From an uncultured Eubacteriales bacterium (GTDB lineage: Bacteria > Bacillota > Clostridia > Oscillospirales > CAG-272), in contig CAKSPL010000015.1 in assembly GCA_934481325.1 (NCBI GenBank), forward strand, positions 1-14,615: DNA of 14,615 bases. Direction: 5' to 3'. Positions 7,111-13,441 of this stretch are shown here, one piece after another (positions within the stretch are counted from its first letter, which is position 1; the number at the start of each line of letters is the position of its first letter). The notes beneath the pieces are model-generated. The model was given only the letters and a program-made list of their open reading frames with translations. It was not told the DNA's origin and did no database searches. The position numbers and the translations under genes were made by a program.

Positions 7111-7953
7111 ATGCTGACAGATATCGATTATGCGGCGCGCGCCCGCGCCGCGGGCTACCGGATGTATTTTGCGGCAGAGGGAGATTCTGAGGGTAATTTC
7201 CGTTTGCAGAGTATCGAACCCGCAAATCCTTGCTGTAACTGCTATTCGGTGGCAAAGGCGTTTACCGTAACCGCCTTCGGGATGCTCGCGGATCGCGGGC
7301 TTCTTGCCCCGGAGGACAAGCTGGCAAAATATCTTTCCCCGCTTTTTCCCGCGGGGTGCGACCCGAGATGGTATGATATCACGCTGGACGAGCTCCTGCG
7401 CCATCGGGCGGGAATCGGGACAAGACTGGATATCGATGCCGAGGATGCGCGCGCGTTTTTTTCGGATTACCCGGCATACGTGATGAGTTTTGGGCTGATT
7501 TATGACCCCGGAACCGATTATCGGTACACGGACGCCGCCTATTATCTGCTTTCCCGCGTAATCAAAGCCGCGTGCGGCAAGGACCCGGCGGAGCTGTTGC
7601 GCCCGATTTGTATGAAAACGATGCACTTTGCGGAATTTGCGTGGAGCGTTTGCCCCGAGGGGTACTGTATGGGTGCCACGGGCTTGTATTTGCGCACGGA
7701 GGATCTCCTCAAGCTCGGTGTGCTGTATCTGCGCGAGGGAGACTGGATGGGCGAGCGCGTGATTTCAAAGGAATGGGTGCGCACGGTGCTTGCCCGCGGG
7801 TATGAATTTCACAGCATCGGCGGCGGGTGGTTCTCCAAAGGCGGAATGCGGGGGCAACGGGTTGCCTTTTCGCCCGAAAAGGGGCTTGCCGTGGCGTGGA
7901 ATTCGTTTGAAAAAAAGGTTGATCCTGCGGTGATGCTGGGGTTTGACACCTGA
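7111..7953 (+). CDS. Beta-lactamase-fold serine hydrolase (class C/penicillin-binding-like)
   Basis: The 280-residue protein belongs to the broad beta-lactamase-related superfamily, which includes esterases and peptidases as well as true beta-lactamases. The SxxK motif reads SVAK at 46-49, giving Ser46 as nucleophile and Lys49. LLRHRAGI at about 95-102 matches the usual LLxHxSGI segment. The second motif is YTD at 139-141 rather than YxN. The third conserved region is GGGWFSKGGMRG near 237-248. There is no signal peptide, so it is probably cytoplasmic, which is unlike secreted beta-lactamases and argues against a resistance role. The N-terminus has three Cys just before the active Ser. The start is ATG 7111 with GGAGG upstream. 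It is a single-gene unit, with a promoter at 7050-7078 and a terminator at 8066-8094. The substrate is unknown. Confidence 0.85.
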   Translation: MLTDIDYAARARAAGYRMYFAAEGDSEGNFRLQSIEPANPCCNCYSVAKAFTVTAFGMLADRGLLAPEDKLAKYLSPLFPAGCDPRWYDITLDELLRHRAGIGTRLDIDAEDARAFFSDYPAYVMSFGLIYDPGTDYRYTDAAYYLLSRVIKAACGKDPAELLRPICMKTMHFAEFAWSVCPEGYCMGATGLYLRTEDLLKLGVLYLREGDWMGERVISKEWVRTVLARGYEFHSIGGGWFSKGGMRGQRVAFSPEKGLAVAWNSFEKKVDPAVMLGFDT

Positions 7954-8025
7954 CGGCGCGGCTTTTCGGGAACGCCGAGCCGGAAGAAACAAAGCCACCG
8001 ACTGCCCTCGCTTCCGGGTAAAAGA

Positions 8026-8094
8026 AAAAACGGCTGAGCGAAAGGCTCCGGGCAAAATGCAAAAACGGCTGAGCGAAAGGCTCAGCCGTTTTTT
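8026..8094. terminator. Bidirectional terminator with a duplicated 5' arm
   Basis: CGGCTGAGC (8066-8074) and GCTCAGCCG (8080-8088) make a 9-bp stem flanked by A5 and T6. It therefore serves both the serine hydrolase (plus) and the oxidoreductase (minus), which converge here. A 23-base stretch at 8061-8083 covering the A-run, 5' arm and loop is repeated exactly at 8026-8048, 35 bases upstream. The extra 5' arm could pair with the same 3' arm. Confidence 0.9.
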
Positions 8095-8101
8095 GTTGCG
8101 A

Positions 8102-8115
8102 CTGCCGTGCGGCAG
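8102..8115. repeat. Small palindrome after the oxidoreductase stop
   Basis: CTGCCG-TG-CGGCAG is a 14-base palindrome between the oxidoreductase stop and the shared terminator. The practical hairpin is 5 bp with loop GTGC. Its arms resemble the stems at 5099-5113 and 5128-5144. Confidence 0.4.
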
Positions 8116-8122
8116 ATACCGA

Positions 8123-9994
8123 TCAGTAAGCACGCACCTCGAAAACCGACACGTTGGGTGCACCGTTGGTGGAAAGGAAACGGAATTCCACGCGGTCACA
8201 CAGGACGGGAGAGAAGGTGAGCGCATTGCGGCGATGGCAGTTATCGCGCACACGCTCGGTATGCACGTGCTCATCGCCCTTGAAGAAGCACACGTCATAG
8301 TCCTTTACCAGCTCGGCGGGAACGCCGGGGCGTTGCTGACGCTGGCGGTTGGGTGCCATCGTAACGCGGATGGGATAGTGGAAATCCGAGTCAAAAATCA
8401 ATTCCACCGAGGTAAGGGTCTTTTCTCCGTTCAGGTGCATCGTCAGCACCTCGCCGCCGGCGGCAAGCCCTTCCGACACCCAGCCGTTCTGCTCGTCCCC
8501 CAGCTTTCGGGAAACCCCGTTGACCACCTTTTGCGGTTCCGCGCCCGTGCGATTGCCGGTGGCGGTAAAGGTTGCCCCGCGTGCCAGATCCTTCCCGTCG
8601 GTGTTGAGAATACCGGGCAGGAACCCGCCGTAGCGGAGAATCTTCTGCTGAACCTCGCCGACGTGCGGGGCAAGTGCCCGCGGCAGGCATCCGTATTTTG
8701 CGCACAGTGCCGCGGCAATGCCGACCGCCTCCCCGCCGATGGCACAGGTGCCGATGATGCGGGTGCTGGCAAGCCCCAGACGCGTGGTGGAAATGTCTCT
8801 GCCCGCCATAAAGAGGTTTTCAATATTACGGGAATAGTAGGAGCGGTAGGGGATGGAATAGACCCCGCGGTAAAAGGTGCAGTCCGAGGGGAGACGATCC
8901 TTATCCAGCAGTCCGTGCGGGGCGTGCATATCCACACACCAGCCGCCGTAGGCAACCGCGTCCTCAAAGTCTCTGTGCGCTAAAATGTCGTTTTCGGAGA
9001 GAATGTAATCCCCCATCAGGCGGCGGCTCTCCCGAGTGCCGGGCAGTGCGCCCACCCAATCCAGCGCGTAGTTTTCGGCGTGATGCTCGTGCACCCCTTC
9101 GTTGCAGTTTTTGATGTGATCCCAAAGCCCGTAGCAGTACGCCATCAGATCGTCACGGATGGTTTCAAAGTCGGCGATGATGTCATCCCCTTCTCCCATC
9201 AGCTCCAACCACCAGTAGCCGTAGTCAATGCAGGCGGAGCTGGTCATAGAGGTGCGGCGGTATTCCTCGGGGTCGGGCGAATCGCTGCAATCGATTTTCT
9301 CGCGCATTTCCACACAGTGAATGCGCTTTTTCAGCTGTTCTTCGGTCAGCTTTTTCGCAAACCGCGGCGGGGTAAAGGAAACGGGATGCCCCATATTGAC
9401 CGCGCGGAGCAGGATTGTGTTGCCCATACGGTCATTGTTTGCTTTTTCGGGTGCGTGCGGTTCGCCCGTTTCCGAGGCAGGCTCACTGCCGGTGCGGAAA
9501 TCCGCCCCCGCAAAGTAGCCGAGCGTGCCGTTGCCCGTAGCGTCCGCAAACAGGGGGGCGGTCAGACGGTAGCGCATTTCGGTGGTTTCCTGGAAGCAGG
9601 AAATCGCCGTAATCCTATTTTCCTTGGTTTCCACGTCATACATCACGGTGTTGAGAAACAGAGTCAGATTTTTTTCGGCTTTGGCGGCGTCAAACAGCAC
9701 CATATCCCACACGGAGTAGGAAAAGTTTTCGTTGTGCGCCTTGTTTTCCAGCATCAGCTCATACAGCAGTCCGCCTTCGGCATAATCAGGCTGTTTGAGG
9801 CTCTGATCCGCGCCCGAGATATGGATTCTGATTTCGCTGGACGCGTTGCCGCCAAGCACCGGGCGTGCGTGTACCAGCGCGGTTTTCGCGCCATCTCTTG
9901 CCGCCGCCAATGCCGCGCAAAGACCCGACATTCCGCCGCCGACCACCACGACATCAAAATGCTGTTCGCTGTATCTTTTGTCCGCTTTGTTCAT
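8123..9994 (-). CDS. FAD-dependent oxidoreductase (PF12831-like) with C-terminal beta-sandwich domain
   Basis: The 623-residue flavoprotein has an N-terminal Rossmann motif DVVVVGGGMSG at 14-24 for the FAD ADP part. It also has the segment RPVLGGNASSEIR at 44-56, typical of the FAD_oxidored family, and the second flavin segment NLFMAGRDISTTRLG at 393-407 with GTCAIGGEAVG at 415-425. From about residue 475 a separate domain (VNGVSR...NGWVSEG...SVELIFDSDF) looks like a discoidin-like beta-sandwich, often carbohydrate-linked. No signal peptide is visible, so it acts in the cytoplasm. The ATG at 9994 is chosen because AAAGGAG lies six bases upstream; an in-frame TTG at 10039 has none and falls beside the promoter. 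It has a near-consensus promoter but lies downstream of the kinase and isomerase genes on the same strand. The substrate is not known; a sugar or sugar-derived compound is inferred from context. Confidence 0.88.
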   Translation of the reverse strand: MNKADKRYSEQHFDVVVVGGGMSGLCAALAAARDGAKTALVHARPVLGGNASSEIRIHISGADQSLKQPDYAEGGLLYELMLENKAHNENFSYSVWDMVLFDAAKAEKNLTLFLNTVMYDVETKENRITAISCFQETTEMRYRLTAPLFADATGNGTLGYFAGADFRTGSEPASETGEPHAPEKANNDRMGNTILLRAVNMGHPVSFTPPRFAKKLTEEQLKKRIHCVEMREKIDCSDSPDPEEYRRTSMTSSACIDYGYWWLELMGEGDDIIADFETIRDDLMAYCYGLWDHIKNCNEGVHEHHAENYALDWVGALPGTRESRRLMGDYILSENDILAHRDFEDAVAYGGWCVDMHAPHGLLDKDRLPSDCTFYRGVYSIPYRSYYSRNIENLFMAGRDISTTRLGLASTRIIGTCAIGGEAVGIAAALCAKYGCLPRALAPHVGEVQQKILRYGGFLPGILNTDGKDLARGATFTATGNRTGAEPQKVVNGVSRKLGDEQNGWVSEGLAAGGEVLTMHLNGEKTLTSVELIFDSDFHYPIRVTMAPNRQRQQRPGVPAELVKDYDVCFFKGDEHVHTERVRDNCHRRNALTFSPVLCDRVEFRFLSTNGAPNVSVFEVRAY

Positions 9995-10027
9995 CTTTTT
10001 CTCCTTTACCGATAAATTTCCAATTCT

Positions 10028-10056
10028 ATTATAAGACAAAATCTGTTTTCGGTCAA
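10028..10056 (-). promoter_or_regulatory. Promoter of the FAD oxidoreductase gene
   Basis: On the minus strand TTGACC (10051-10056), a 17-bp spacer and a perfect TATAAT (10028-10033) form a strong sigma-A promoter 34 bases before the ATG. A 5-bp inverted repeat, CCATT (10058-10062) and AATGG (10069-10073), abuts the -35 upstream and might be a regulator site. The gene can thus be expressed apart from the kinase and isomerase. Confidence 0.85.
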
Positions 10057-10099
10057 GCCATTATCGGCAATGGGGCAGACATAAATTGCTGACTTGCTT

Positions 10100-10720
10100 T
10101 CAGACCGGAAAAAAGTGTTCCTCCACCGCGGCACACAGCCAATGATAAACCGGCAGGTGTAGCTCCTGAATACGGTAGGTTTCTCTGTCCCCCGCGTGTA
10201 TCACGATATCACTGACGGCGTCCAGTGCGCACGCGCGCTCGCCCGTGAGGGCAATGACGCGCATCCCCACGGCTCCGGCGGTTTTTGCCGCCGCCACGAT
10301 GTTGGGGGAATCCCCCGAGGTGCTGATGGCAAGCAGAACGTCATTTTTTCTCCCCAGTGCAAAAAGCGTTTGCGCAAAGACCAGCGCGGGGTCCTCGTCG
10401 TTCATAAATGCCGTCAGCAGGGCGGACTGCGAATGCAGGGAAACGGCGGGCAGTCCATTTGCCAAGCGTTTGCCGATGCGCTCCGCATTCTCCCCGAACG
10501 CGGCAAGCTGCGCCGCGGTCAGCGGCCGTTTTTTGAGAAAGCCTTTCATCAGCTCTCCCACGATATGGTCGGCATCTGCGGCACTGCCGCCGTTGCCGCA
10601 AAGATAAAGCCGGTTGCCCGCCTCAAACGTGCGGATGAGGAGATCTCTGCTCTCCCCGATTTCTTTTTTGCAGTTTTCCAGCTTCGGGTATCGCCCGATC
10701 AGCTCCTGTAAGCTCTCCAT
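10100..10720 (-). CDS. SIS-domain sugar-phosphate isomerase, GmhA-like
   Basis: The 206-residue cytoplasmic protein belongs to the SIS phosphosugar-binding group closest to GmhA, which converts sedoheptulose 7-phosphate to heptose 7-phosphate. Motifs in order are LCGNGGSAADADH at 40-52, GEL with Glu56, FMNDED near 105-110, AISTSGDSPN at 131-140, and RIQELH at 183-188 with His188. Glu56 and His188 align with the catalytic Glu65 and His180 of E. coli GmhA, so isomerase activity is likely kept. About 22 extra residues lie between RPLTAAQ and LPAVSLH compared with E. coli. No heptose-pathway kinase or phosphatase (hldE, gmhB) is nearby, so a catabolic sugar phosphate is a better guess than heptose synthesis. 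The start is ATG with AAAGGTG upstream. It lies 59 bases after the ROK gene and is probably co-transcribed with it. Confidence 0.85.
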   Translation of the reverse strand: MESLQELIGRYPKLENCKKEIGESRDLLIRTFEAGNRLYLCGNGGSAADADHIVGELMKGFLKKRPLTAAQLAAFGENAERIGKRLANGLPAVSLHSQSALLTAFMNDEDPALVFAQTLFALGRKNDVLLAISTSGDSPNIVAAAKTAGAVGMRVIALTGERACALDAVSDIVIHAGDRETYRIQELHLPVYHWLCAAVEEHFFPV

Positions 10721-10732
10721 TTTTCACCTTTC

Positions 10733-10752
10733 CGCGGCTTTGCGCCGCTTTT
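10733..10752 (-). repeat. Hairpin in the ROK-SIS intergenic gap
   Basis: On the minus strand GCGGC-GCAAA-GCCGC forms a 5-bp stem directly before the ribosome site of the isomerase gene. No T-run follows on this strand, so it is not a terminator for the operon. It resembles the hairpin placement at mglB. Confidence 0.45.
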
Positions 10753-10779
10753 TCCGAAAGCTTGGGATAGGTGCGGGGG

Positions 10780-11733
10780 TCAAAATGCGTCCTCCGCGGT
10801 GTCCCCTGCCGCCAGCGCGGCATAGTTCCCCAGCTCCTCACCGAGTGCGGCGGGGAGAATCCGCACCGCCGCAAGGGATGCGGGCAGTGCCTCCTGTTGC
10901 AGTTCCTGTTCGGCTTGTGCCTGCAACAGCTCTTTTGCACGCCCGTAAATACTGCCGATGATAATAACCTCCGGGTTGAGGAGATCCACGAGAACGGCAA
11001 GTCCGCGCCCCAGCATCTGCCCGCAGGTGCGGAAAACGGCAAGTGCCGTGGGATCCCCCTCTTTTGCTGCGGCGGCAACGCGTGCGGCGGTGATTTGCGG
11101 CAATTCCGCCCGGCTCTTGCAATAGGCGGTGGAAAAGCCCGCCTGCAATCGCTCCTCGGCGGCGGTGGCGGCAAATCGCGCGATTCCCCCGCCGCTGACA
11201 AAGCCCTCAAACGACCCTGCCTTGCCGTATCCCACGGGGCCGAACGGTGCCATCCGCAGATGTCCGATCTCGCCTGCGTTTCCGCACACGCCGCGGTAAA
11301 GGCGTCCGTCCAGAACAAGCCCCGCGCCCATTCCGGTGCCGAAGGTCAGAAAAATCATATTCCGGGTTCCCCGTCCCGCCCCGTATTTCCATTCGGCAAG
11401 GGCGCAGGCATTGGCGTCGTTTTCCAATCCGACTGTGCCGTGATAGCGGCTTTGCAGGTAATCCGTAATTCTGACCTCGTCCCAGCCCGGCAGGTTCGGC
11501 GGGGAGAGAATAACCCCCCGCGCCGCGTCCAGCGGGCCGCCACAGCTGATGCCGATGCGGGAAAAATCGTCTGTCAGCTCCTCTGCCGCAAGGCACAGCT
11601 TTTCCAGCATCGTATACGGGGGGAGCGACAGATCGGTGGGGATCCTTCGCGTGGCGGTGATTCTGATACCGTCCTGCGTCTTTTCGCCGATACAAACGGC
11701 ACATTTGGTGCCGCCGATGTCAAATCCGACCAT
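10780..11733 (-). CDS. ROK-family sugar kinase lacking the zinc cysteines
   Basis: The 317-residue protein is an ATP-dependent sugar kinase of the ROK family. The phosphate motif DIGGTK is at 5-10, the catalytic Asp is in LENDANA at 103-109 (Asp106), the second phosphate loop FGTGMGAGL is at 131-139, and GEIGH, with His158, is at 154-158. There is no N-terminal helix-turn-helix, so it is an enzyme and not a ROK repressor. The usual CGCGxxGCxE zinc motif is replaced by VGYGKAGSFE at 167-176, so all three Cys are absent while the Glu is kept. ATG 11733 is chosen because AAAGGAGG sits seven bases upstream; upstream in-frame codons cross the promoter region. It is the first gene of the ROK-SIS unit, divergent from the AraC regulator. 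The sugar is unknown. Confidence 0.92.
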   Translation of the reverse strand: MVGFDIGGTKCAVCIGEKTQDGIRITATRRIPTDLSLPPYTMLEKLCLAAEELTDDFSRIGISCGGPLDAARGVILSPPNLPGWDEVRITDYLQSRYHGTVGLENDANACALAEWKYGAGRGTRNMIFLTFGTGMGAGLVLDGRLYRGVCGNAGEIGHLRMAPFGPVGYGKAGSFEGFVSGGGIARFAATAAEERLQAGFSTAYCKSRAELPQITAARVAAAAKEGDPTALAVFRTCGQMLGRGLAVLVDLLNPEVIIIGSIYGRAKELLQAQAEQELQQEALPASLAAVRILPAALGEELGNYAALAAGDTAEDAF

Positions 11734-11758
11734 CAAAAAACCTCCTTTCGATGATTTT

Positions 11759-11767
11759 ATCTTATCA
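11759..11767 (-). promoter_or_regulatory. Extended -10 promoter of the ROK-SIS unit
   Basis: On the minus strand TGA-TAAGAT (11759-11767) forms an extended -10. The -35 region at a 16-18-bp spacing is poor, so an activator may be needed. The divergent AraC-type protein is the natural candidate. Confidence 0.55.
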
Positions 11768-11804
11768 CGGCAAAGGGACTTGCAGACAGTGTATTTCCGT
11801 GATA
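11763..11804. promoter_or_regulatory. Inverted repeat spanning the divergent promoters
   Basis: TATCACGG (11763-11770) and CCGTGATA (11797-11804) are perfect 8-bp inverted arms separated by 26 bp. Each arm overlaps the -10 box of one promoter. They may bind a shared regulator or simply reflect two matching extended -10 boxes. Confidence 0.6.
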
Positions 11805-11808
11805 TAAT
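11780..11808 (+). promoter_or_regulatory. Promoter of the AraC-family regulator gene
   Basis: TTGCAG (11780-11785), a 17-bp spacer and a perfect TATAAT (11803-11808) preceded by TGA form a strong promoter, with the ATG 28 bases downstream of the -10. Confidence 0.85.
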
Positions 11809-11836
11809 GAAGAAAATCAACACTTTCGGAGGAATT

Positions 11837-12661
11837 ATGGAAAAACAGCTTGCGTGGTTTGATTCGGATCTTCCGAGCGGTGCCGATTATACAACCGAAC
11901 GGCGCGTCATTCGGGCGGGAGAGTATTTCCCCCCGCACTGGCACGATTATTTTGAGTTGGAGTTGGTGCTTTCCGGTGAGGGCGAACAGGTGTATAATCG
12001 GCAAAAATGCCGCCTTGGGCGGGGGTCGGCTACCCTGATGACCTATTATGATTTTCACGAGTTTCGCGCCGGGAGCGAGATGGAGCTGCTTAAAATACAG
12101 TTCAACGGGCGTGCGCTCCCCGAGGAATTGACCCGCGCATTGCTCCTTTGCCCAAAGCGGTTCTGCTTTTTGTTGGAAGAGGAAGGGATTGCAAAGGCGA
12201 CGGCATATTGGGAGCAGCTCCACGCAGAATCCCCTGCGCGTGATGCGTTTTCCGGAATTCTTGCCCGCGGTTCGCTTGCCTCTCTTGCGGTGCTGTTTCT
12301 CCGGCAGGCGGGGGGCGGCGGAGCGGCATCGGCACAGCCCCTGCCGCTCCAAAAAGCGGTTGCCGCCGTGCATACCCGTTTCCGCGAGGAGCTGACGCTG
12401 GGGCGGCTTGCTGTCGAATGTGCGGTGACACCTAATTATCTCGGTGCGCTTTTCTCACACCGTTTGGGGGTTTCTTTCTCCGAATACCTCAACACGGTGC
12501 GCTTGCGCCACGCCTGTGACCTACTGATCGGCACCGATCTCACGGCAAAAGAGATTGCTTTTGCTTCGGGCTACGGCTCTGCGGAATACTTTCAGTTTGT
12601 ATTCCGGAAAAAGCTCTCCCGCACCCCGCAGACCTTTCGCAGGGAGGCGGCAAAAAACTGA
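11837..12661 (+). CDS. AraC-family transcriptional regulator with cupin sensor domain
   Basis: This is a 274-residue DNA-binding regulator. The N-terminal half is a cupin-like ligand domain: PPHWHDYFELELVLSGEGE at about 32-50 with His34, His36 and Glu40, then the fold continues to LLKIQFNG near 91. The C-terminal region from about 170 has the two helix-turn-helix units of AraC proteins, including LAVECAVTPNYLGALFSHRLG at 191-211 and the signature AKEIAFASGYGSAEYFQFVFRKKLSRTPQTFR at 237-268, given here in part only. The start is ATG 11837 with GGAGG upstream; longer in-frame starts would cross the promoter. It likely senses a sugar and controls the divergent ROK-SIS unit, perhaps also the oxidoreductase. 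A terminator follows directly. Confidence 0.95.
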   Translation: MEKQLAWFDSDLPSGADYTTERRVIRAGEYFPPHWHDYFELELVLSGEGEQVYNRQKCRLGRGSATLMTYYDFHEFRAGSEMELLKIQFNGRALPEELTRALLLCPKRFCFLLEEEGIAKATAYWEQLHAESPARDAFSGILARGSLASLAVLFLRQAGGGGAASAQPLPLQKAVAAVHTRFREELTLGRLAVECAVTPNYLGALFSHRLGVSFSEYLNTVRLRHACDLLIGTDLTAKEIAFASGYGSAEYFQFVFRKKLSRTPQTFRREAAKN

Positions 12662-12689
12662 AAAAAGCCCCCACGGGTGGGGGCTTTTT
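12661..12689. terminator. Bidirectional terminator between the AraC and HD genes
   Basis: GCCCCCA (12667-12673) and TGGGGGC (12678-12684) form a 7-bp stem with a four-base loop, flanked by A6 and T5. It ends the AraC gene (plus) and whatever is transcribed from the HD gene side (minus). Confidence 0.9.
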
Positions 12690-12709
12690 GATTTTTGGCA
12701 GAATGCCGG

Positions 12710-12781
12710 TCAGGTTGCCCGATAAAGCATCGGGGTAAAGCGAATGCCGTTGACGGTTTTTCCGCTGTACGGTTTCCTCAT
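12710..12781 (-). CDS. Possible 23-residue small protein
   Basis: A short frame opens with ATG at 12781, preceded by AAAGGA at a workable distance, and ends with TGA at 12710. It begins MRKPYSGKTVNG and ends LYRAT; it is basic and not hydrophobic. It lies 66 bases after the HD gene on the same strand and before the terminator at 12667-12684, so it could be the last gene of that transcript. I recognise no family. Chance is a serious alternative at this length. Confidence 0.25.
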   Translation of the reverse strand: MRKPYSGKTVNGIRFTPMLYRAT

Positions 12782-12847
12782 ATCCGTTTCCTTTTGACAA
12801 TGTTTTTTGGTGCGCAGATTAGGGAAATGCCGTTTTCTGCCGGATAA

Positions 12848-13276
12848 TCAGCTTTCCAGCAATTGAATTGCCTGCAAATACCGGTTTGTCCGTTCGATAT
12901 CTCCTTGCGTCACCCGTTCCAGCCGGGACAGGTCGCTGTTATGGCGCAGATCGGCGAGCTTGACGGCTTTTGCTACCGGATTCTGCCTCAGGGCGGCAAC
13001 GTATTCCATATACGGAACGGCTTCATTGTGTGTCATCAGGGCAATTGCCGACAGCACACGCTCGCCAAAGCCCAGCTTTCGGATGTCGTCCATCGTGTAA
13101 GGGCTGTCCTCCACCACATCGTGCAAAAGAGCCACGATGGTGGTGTCCTCGTCCTCCATTTGCTCTGCCAGGTGAAACGGATGAAAAGCATACGGCGTTC
13201 CGCTTTTGTCTTTCTGATTTTTGTGTGCCTCAAAGCACAGATTCAGCGCAATTTTCGTCATTTTTGTATAAATCAT
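12848..13276 (-). CDS. Stand-alone HD-domain protein, (p)ppGpp hydrolase-like
   Basis: The 142-residue protein matches the hydrolase half of RelA/SpoT proteins and the small MESH1-type alarmone hydrolases. The metal-binding set is complete: His32 in YAFHPF, His52-Asp53 in LLHDVVED, Glu56-Asp57 in the same motif, and Asp109 in KLADLRHN. There is no synthetase or regulatory domain. The expected reaction is removal of the 3' pyrophosphate from (p)ppGpp, but other nucleotide substrates are possible. Some such small hydrolases act as antitoxins to alarmone synthetases; no synthetase gene is visible here. The start is ATG 13276 with AAGGAGGAG upstream, and it has its own promoter at 13304-13332. 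Confidence 0.88.
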   Translation of the reverse strand: MIYTKMTKIALNLCFEAHKNQKDKSGTPYAFHPFHLAEQMEDEDTTIVALLHDVVEDSPYTMDDIRKLGFGERVLSAIALMTHNEAVPYMEYVAALRQNPVAKAVKLADLRHNSDLSRLERVTQGDIERTNRYLQAIQLLES

Positions 13277-13303
13277 AAAGCTCCTCCTTATCGTGCCGTC
13301 TTC

Positions 13304-13332
13304 AGTATAGCATATGATTCCTATGATGTAAA
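13304..13332 (-). promoter_or_regulatory. Promoter of the HD-domain gene
   Basis: On the minus strand TTTACA (13327-13332), a 17-bp spacer and TATACT (13304-13309), with TGC just before the -10, form a good extended sigma-A promoter 28 bases before the ATG. Confidence 0.82.
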
Positions 13333-13402
13333 GAGCAAAGTGTTCGGTTGCCGCCGAAAGTGAGATCGTTTATGGAAGGCTCAAAACGGTGAATCGCGAA
13401 TC

Positions 13403-13441
13403 AGTAAGCCTCCCGCAGATTTCATCTGCGGGAGGCTTACT
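13403..13441 (+). promoter_or_regulatory. Perfect 18-bp hairpin covering a ribosome site
   Basis: AGTAAGCCTCCCGCAGAT (13403-13420) is the exact reverse complement of 13424-13441, with loop TTC. No T-run follows on either strand, so it is not a standard terminator. The right arm contains GGGAGG (13430-13435), five bases before the TTG start of the 66-codon ORF, and the last base of the arm is the first base of that codon. In RNA the left arm CCTCCC would hide the ribosome site. Confidence 0.7.

Noticed and set aside
7943..10015. Two plus-strand frames of over 300 codons opposite the FAD oxidoreductase
   Set aside because: They are antisense to a gene with clear flavin motifs and a perfect promoter; no SD or protein-like pattern supports them.
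10771..11754. Plus-strand frame of 327 codons opposite the ROK kinase
   Set aside because: It overlaps the full kinase gene and its ribosome site on the other strand; no recognisable domain.
12540..12800. 86-codon minus-strand frame across the AraC 3' end and terminator
   Set aside because: It runs through the terminator hairpin and antisense to the AraC helix-turn-helix; only the 23-codon frame has a fitting ribosome site.
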